Shown here piece by piece: positions 40,560 through 44,668 of a stretch of 44,668 nt of DNA. Source of the DNA: JBCCDY01 sp039030555 (GTDB lineage: Bacteria; Bacteroidota; Bacteroidia; Cytophagales; Cyclobacteriaceae); assembly GCA_039030555.1 (NCBI GenBank), contig JBCCDY010000030.1:1-44668 (forward strand), given 5' to 3'. The notes under the pieces are model-generated. The model saw only the letters and a list, made by a program, of their open reading frames with translations. It searched no databases and was not told the origin of the DNA. Numbering within the stretch: position 1 is the stretch's first letter; each line of letters starts with the position of its first letter. The position numbers and the translations under genes are program-made.

Positions 40560-41540
40560 ATGCTTTCTTCAAAGATTAAAGTAAACAAAGTAATTCTAAC
40601 AGTAATCTTCTTGCTGGGTTGGACAAATATTGTCTGTCAGCCTGATGTGGAATGGCACATCAAGAAAATCAGGGAATTATTCAAGCTAATAAACGATCGA
40701 AGTGCAACGGTTGAGCCGGTCGTATTAAGGTCAGACACAATTAATGATCACCCTTTGGAAATTAAAAGCTGGAGTTTTAAGGGAAATGAAATAAAGGTGC
40801 AAACAACAGCATATCAAAAGAATAGAGAAGAGGTCACGGACTACTACTTTGGTCCCGAAGGCTTGATTTTTATCTTCAGCCAGCAATTTTTTAAAGATGA
40901 ATTTAACCAACCCTACGTCCGCGAAAATCGATATTACTTCCGGGATGAAGAAACTATGATCCGCTGGTTGGATGAAAACAAAAAAGAAGTAGACCCCTCC
41001 GGCCCGGAGTTCTCAAAAAAGGCGGAAGATTTATGGAATGAGCTAAACTGGACGGGAGAGATATTTTTTATGCTTTCGACGAAGAATGATAATTCCGAAG
41101 AGGACGAAAAAATACGCATAAGAGATACTTATTTCTATGGAATTGGGATTGGACAAAAGATTAAAGATGTATCAAAAAATCTTGAAAAAGGAATTCTGAA
41201 AACGGGTGAAGGCACTTTTGAGGTCTATTATATTAAGGATAGGGAAGGAGCCAGATTAGGTTATATTCCAGTAGAAAGTGAATACGTTTTGTCTATTGTA
41301 ATTACAACCCAGGGAGCTGTAACGTGGGATGGACTTAAGGTAGGTAGTACTTTTGGTGAACTAGAAGAAACGTTTGGAAGCGTGGAAGTTCATGGCTCGG
41401 AAATAGAGGGCAGAACTTATGTAGAATATGGAAATATGAGTTTTCTGCTCGATGCCTATCACTATTCTTATGATGTCGATGAAAGTAGCATTCCGAAGGA
41501 AACAAAAATCAGAGCAATTATAATAAGATCACCTGCTTAG
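40560..41540 (+). CDS. Exported protein of unknown function
   Basis: The frame is open from ATG 40536, but a -7-like AACTTTTG at 40520-40527 places the start point near 40534, so ATG 40560 (MLSSKIKVNKVILTVIFLL) is preferred; it also begins a normal signal peptide, cleaved near IVCQ. About 326 residues. The middle (ENRYYFRDEETMIRWLDENK) is charged; the end has a repeated motif, GIGIGQKIKDVSKNLEKG and GLKVGSTFGELEETFG, each a short GxxxG-x(4)-V/E pattern like the two halves of DUF1131-type lipoprotein domains. No family is certain. Monocistronic, between the alkylation-repair and SMI1/KNR4 genes. Confidence 0.65.
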   Translation: MLSSKIKVNKVILTVIFLLGWTNIVCQPDVEWHIKKIRELFKLINDRSATVEPVVLRSDTINDHPLEIKSWSFKGNEIKVQTTAYQKNREEVTDYYFGPEGLIFIFSQQFFKDEFNQPYVRENRYYFRDEETMIRWLDENKKEVDPSGPEFSKKAEDLWNELNWTGEIFFMLSTKNDNSEEDEKIRIRDTYFYGIGIGQKIKDVSKNLEKGILKTGEGTFEVYYIKDREGARLGYIPVESEYVLSIVITTQGAVTWDGLKVGSTFGELEETFGSVEVHGSEIEGRTYVEYGNMSFLLDAYHYSYDVDESSIPKETKIRAIIIRSPA

Positions 41541-41724
41541 CTATTATAATCTACTATTCAAAACATCTTATTAGATCTATTTAATTTGTTTTTCAACTCA
41601 GCGAACGGCATGGTTTTTAGTTTTGATCAGCTAAGTCGGCATTAAATAAATTTTCGGAGTTCGAAAGTCTATCTTGTTCGCAACCATATTTCTCATATCT
41701 TAGACACAAAACCAGTTACCATTC

Positions 41725-42351
41725 ATGATCAAGCAACTTTTTTCAGAAATTGAAAAACACCTTAAAAAAGATTTTCCAGAATTGATGGGTTCTATGAATC
41801 CACCTACTACTCCTGAAGCTTTATATAAAATAGAAAAGTCAATCGGATTGAAGCTTCCGGAAGCTGTGAGACAACTTTACTTAACTTTTAATGGAGAATC
41901 CAAAGGTCATGGATTGTTCTTTGGGCTGGAGTTTTTAAGCCTTGAAGAATCGGTTGAAGAGTGGAAGAAAATGTGCGAAGTTGCAGAGACCTATGATTTG
42001 GATCTGGATGATGATTTAGAGTGCTATCCCGAGGGCTTTTTAAAATGCAAAACCGCTAGTAAGCATTATTTCCCGATCAGTCATGATTATTCAGGAAATT
42101 ACCTGGTGGTTGATCTGGATCCGGGACAAGATGGAAAAGTGGGGCAAATTACAAATTGTGGCCCGGATGAATGGGATAGGTTTGTGATCGCCTTTGGTAT
42201 CGAGGGTTTCCTGAAGTTCATTCTGCATCATATCAAAGAAAAAAACTACAGAATAGATGTGGTCGACGGAGTTAAAACATGGTTTCTGAAAGAGCCTCAT
42301 AATGAGCATTTTTTAAATACCTTAGGTGAACTGGACCTGCTATTCAAATAA
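41725..42351 (+). CDS. SMI1/KNR4 family protein
   Basis: 208 residues, typical of single-domain SMI1/KNR4 (SUKH) proteins: TPEALYKIEKSIGLKLPEAVRQLYLTFNGE (cited in part: IGLKLPEAVRQLY and FNGES), LFFGLEFLSLEESVEEWKK, YFPISHDYSGNYLVVDLDPG and the WDRF-type strand. In bacteria many members are immunity proteins for polymorphic or contact-dependent toxins, but others are solitary. Here no toxin, Rhs repeat or type VI gene lies beside it, so the immunity role is only a family prior. It is convergent with the GH5 gene, five bases apart. Confidence 0.8.
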   Translation: MIKQLFSEIEKHLKKDFPELMGSMNPPTTPEALYKIEKSIGLKLPEAVRQLYLTFNGESKGHGLFFGLEFLSLEESVEEWKKMCEVAETYDLDLDDDLECYPEGFLKCKTASKHYFPISHDYSGNYLVVDLDPGQDGKVGQITNCGPDEWDRFVIAFGIEGFLKFILHHIKEKNYRIDVVDGVKTWFLKEPHNEHFLNTLGELDLLFK

Positions 42352-42356
42352 AGTTT

Positions 42357-44393
42357 TTAAAGACGTTTTCGAATAATCAAAATCGATTCTCCATTATTTT
42401 CAGGATAATGCAAAAGCATTTGCGCCTCTTTGTCGAAAGCAACTCTTCCGCTCGAGTAATACAATTCGAAGCCTTCTCCAAAGTGCCATTCAGGAATAAA
42501 GATTTCTGTGGGAACATCCGAAGTTTCAGCTTCATATTTAAAGACATATTCTTTTTTAGTCATGTTGAATTGTTGAAATAAGGGAGTTCCGGAGGTTTTG
42601 TATGGATACGGTCGAATCACAGCATTCAATGCCCTGTCTCCGGAATAAACATCATCTGAGTTAGTCCGCTGATCTTCTGAAAAGATGGAAAGATCTTCTC
42701 CGTTCCACTGATCTCCTCGTTTGTTGGTATTATCCTCGACATAAGTCCATAAAGCATAATGGAGCATGTTTTTATCAATGGCCTGAAATACTCTATCCAG
42801 AGCTTTTTCCTGCTCACTAAAATCTCCTGATTGAAAAGCTTTGGCTTCGTTCAAATCCATTGGAACTCCGAATTCCCCGATTAGGGTAGGTCGATCGCCC
42901 ATGGTATGAATGGTTCCATTTTTTAGATCGGCCACAACCTCATCAAAATGATTTCTGACCTGCCTTTTACCAATGATTAAATCGAGTGTTTTATTATCTA
43001 TGGTGAAATAGGGGATGTACTCCTTGAGAAACAGGGTGACCCCGTCATACCAATGCGTGGCGTTGACAAAATGTTCAGTTGGTTCTCCTTTCCAAGAAGG
43101 CATCTCGGTTTGTAGTGGAGGCTCCATGAAAATTAAAAAGCGATCATCGATTTCACGTATAGCTTTTGAATACCGATCGGCGTAAGGTTTGAAGTATTGT
43201 TTGTTTGGATTTTCCACTTGGAAATAATCAGGCTGAAGTAACTTAGGGGTGCCCGATTGATCATAATCCCAGATTCCATGCTCTTTCCAAACGGGTTCAT
43301 ATCCATTTGACCAGGCGGAAATGCCTTCCGGATTTAATATCTGATCTTCTTCCTGAACAAGCTGAGTAGAAGTCGTTGTCCATGTTTCGACTTCTATCGG
43401 AGTTCCGGCGCCTGCGACCATTCCCTGATAAAAGTTCGGTGTGACCCCGTTTTTTAGAAAAGAATAATCTTCGAGACTCTTTCCGATGTAGCCGAGAGTG
43501 GGCTCATTCATGGTTTCGAACCCTACCACATTGGGTAAGCCTTTTACTTTTTTTGCCACTTGCTTCATAGCGTCGATGAAATGACCTTGAAGAAATTCCT
43601 GAGCCGGAATGGAGTCGATTAGTGTCTTGTGAGCAAAGTCATTAACTCCGAAAAAGAGTGTGAACATCGTGGCCGTTGCAAGCTTCCCATAATTCGTAGG
43701 CCAGATCATTCTTGGAAAAGGATCTCTGTACGTATTGTGAACAACGGCAGCTCCGCTTCCTTTGAATTTAGTTACGTCCAGTCCAACAGAATCGAACGTC
43801 CACTTCGGTGCTCCTGACCCTCCCGAATACCTGCTCCACACATCCTGATGGGGATCAATGAATACGTTGATGTTATACTCATTAGCTTTCTCAATAATTG
43901 AATGTACGTAATCGAGATATGCTGAATCATATATTCCCGGGCCTTCGTGCTCAATGGCTTCCCATGTTACTAAAAATCTTAAAAAGTGGAACCCCCATTG
44001 TTGAATTCTTTTGAAGTGTTCATCGGCTTCTTTTAAGGGAAATGGTCGGCCAACAAAAGAGATTTCACTTCCTTCAAAAAAATCATCTGATTCATGTGAA
44101 GGAATTTTAGGATCGTAAGGAAGCTTAGTGTTTCCTCCAAGATTTAAGCCCCGCAGAAGCATTTTTCTCCCGGTGTTATCTTTGAACCAGGTACCACTAC
44201 TCCTAATGTTCCATCCACCAAGAGTATCTCTGGTATCAATAGATTTACCTTCAATTATATCCTGACTTGAAGTTTGACGGAGCCCTTTTGTACTAAATGA
44301 TTCATAAGGCTGGTCGTAAACAACATAGAAGTAGCCAAAAATAAATATGATTAAAATAACAGAAATCCCAGGAGTGACCTTTCTAATTGTCAT
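42357..44393 (-). CDS. GH5 family glycoside hydrolase, glycosylceramidase-like, membrane-anchored
   Basis: 678 residues. An N-terminal hydrophobic segment (8-27, PGISVILIIFIFGYFYVVYD) without a clear cleavage site suggests an anchored exported enzyme. The (beta/alpha)8 barrel carries LRGLNLGGN, the Arg139 of FLRFLVTWEAIE, His182 of IDPHQDVWSRYSGG, acid/base Glu297 (FETMNEP), HWYD (447-450) and nucleophile Glu507 (LIGEFGVP). The DPHQDVWSR motif and the final beta-sandwich (about 590-678) match the endoglycoceramidase/glucosylceramidase branch of GH5, including fungal EGCrP-type enzymes, rather than cellulases. The substrate may be glycosyl-ceramides or steryl glucosides from eukaryotes or the cell's own sphingolipids; this is inference. 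Monocistronic. Confidence 0.82.
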   Translation of the reverse strand: MTIRKVTPGISVILIIFIFGYFYVVYDQPYESFSTKGLRQTSSQDIIEGKSIDTRDTLGGWNIRSSGTWFKDNTGRKMLLRGLNLGGNTKLPYDPKIPSHESDDFFEGSEISFVGRPFPLKEADEHFKRIQQWGFHFLRFLVTWEAIEHEGPGIYDSAYLDYVHSIIEKANEYNINVFIDPHQDVWSRYSGGSGAPKWTFDSVGLDVTKFKGSGAAVVHNTYRDPFPRMIWPTNYGKLATATMFTLFFGVNDFAHKTLIDSIPAQEFLQGHFIDAMKQVAKKVKGLPNVVGFETMNEPTLGYIGKSLEDYSFLKNGVTPNFYQGMVAGAGTPIEVETWTTTSTQLVQEEDQILNPEGISAWSNGYEPVWKEHGIWDYDQSGTPKLLQPDYFQVENPNKQYFKPYADRYSKAIREIDDRFLIFMEPPLQTEMPSWKGEPTEHFVNATHWYDGVTLFLKEYIPYFTIDNKTLDLIIGKRQVRNHFDEVVADLKNGTIHTMGDRPTLIGEFGVPMDLNEAKAFQSGDFSEQEKALDRVFQAIDKNMLHYALWTYVEDNTNKRGDQWNGEDLSIFSEDQRTNSDDVYSGDRALNAVIRPYPYKTSGTPLFQQFNMTKKEYVFKYEAETSDVPTEIFIPEWHFGEGFELYYSSGRVAFDKEAQMLLHYPENNGESILIIRKRL

Positions 44394-44668
44394 TGGGATT
44401 TACTTTTGACTTTTGATACATCATTTATATTTAATTAGAGTTATGTTTTTGTATAAAATCCAAAAGTAAATACAGCTAGATATTTTTATTGGATTTGTAG
44501 AAGGATTCTCTGGGCCTAGGATTTTCTCTTTCTAAAACCATTTATCAGATAAATATGTATGAGTAAAAATTTAAGAATTTTACATAAAGGATTTGTGAAG
44601 GGCTAGTGAAAGATTCGTTAAGAGATTTTTTAAAAAAATCATGTTAAAAATTAACATTTAACAATAAC
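44394..44668. other. Region upstream of the GH5 gene, with inverted TAnnTTTG boxes
   Basis: ATTTACTTTTG (44398-44408) and CAAAAGTAAAT (44461-44471) are perfect 11-base arms 52 bases apart. Each contains TACTTTTG, an exact -7 box: one on the plus strand, one on the minus strand. The minus-strand copy lies 68 bases before the GH5 ATG and is its candidate promoter. No gene is seen to the end of the window. Confidence 0.4.

Overview
The window looks like a piece of a marine- or soil-type Bacteroidota chromosome, most likely order Cytophagales (Roseivirga/Fulvivirga-like). The reasons are: AT-rich DNA; TAnnTTTG-type -7 boxes in place of the sigma70 consensus; TonB-dependent receptor plus DUF4249 lipoprotein; PadR plus orphan FtsX-permease pair; LytS/LytTR two-component pair; many short lipoproteins of unknown function; and several AraC regulators. 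The genus is an inference. There is no rRNA, no intact tRNA, no CRISPR array, no transposase and no integrase.

Layout. 1-3.8 kb: a membrane sensor with an ethylene-receptor-like transmembrane domain and three PAS domains but no output domain, then three lipoproteins on the minus strand. 3.9-7.7 kb: a decayed stretch holding a HigB/HigA-type toxin-antitoxin pair plus a third gene, a truncated AraC/FlgO-type regulator, and an ankyrin lipoprotein next to an intact acyltransferase-3 gene. Toxin, antitoxin, third gene and ankyrin gene each carry one single-base frameshift; the regulator lost both ends. 7.9-12.2 kb: a redox cassette (AraC regulator, frameshifted aldo/keto reductase, intact aldo/keto reductase, Tat-exported short-chain dehydrogenase). 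It lies between two diverged copies of what looks like the 3' end of a tRNA-Pro gene with its terminator, suggesting an old tRNA-associated island. 12.3-15.2 kb: PadR regulator overlapping a large FtsX-type permease.

15.2-20.3 kb: an intergenic region with palindromes, then an operon of CPYC flavoprotein, lipoprotein acetolactate decarboxylase (third zinc ligand His replaced by Cys) and AraC regulator, followed by a paralogous AraC regulator and a TauD-type dioxygenase. 20.3-29.1 kb: mostly chromosomal housekeeping or stress genes: nucleoid-associated protein, acyl-CoA thioesterase, GT39 glycosyltransferase, flotillin-like FloA, a CsbD-like peptide, an MBL-fold hydrolase, a GAF-LuxR regulator beside a VOC protein, and two related small exported proteins.

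29.1-39.4 kb: a coherent envelope unit. On the minus strand a LytS-type kinase and LytTR regulator are followed by a DUF2147 protein and a tightly overlapping TolC / HlyD / FtsX-permease / ATPase export operon. Divergently lies a TonB-dependent receptor with its DUF4249 partner. 39.4-44.7 kb: HEAT-repeat DNA alkylation repair protein, an exported protein of unknown function, an orphan SMI1/KNR4 protein, and a membrane-anchored GH5 hydrolase resembling glycosylceramidases.

The points most worth a second look are the altered ethylene-receptor-like sensor, the altered acetolactate decarboxylase with its redox and AraC neighbours, the tRNA-Pro-like borders of the redox cassette, and the cluster of single-base indels between 3.9 and 9.8 kb. 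The indels are either real gene decay or local consensus errors.
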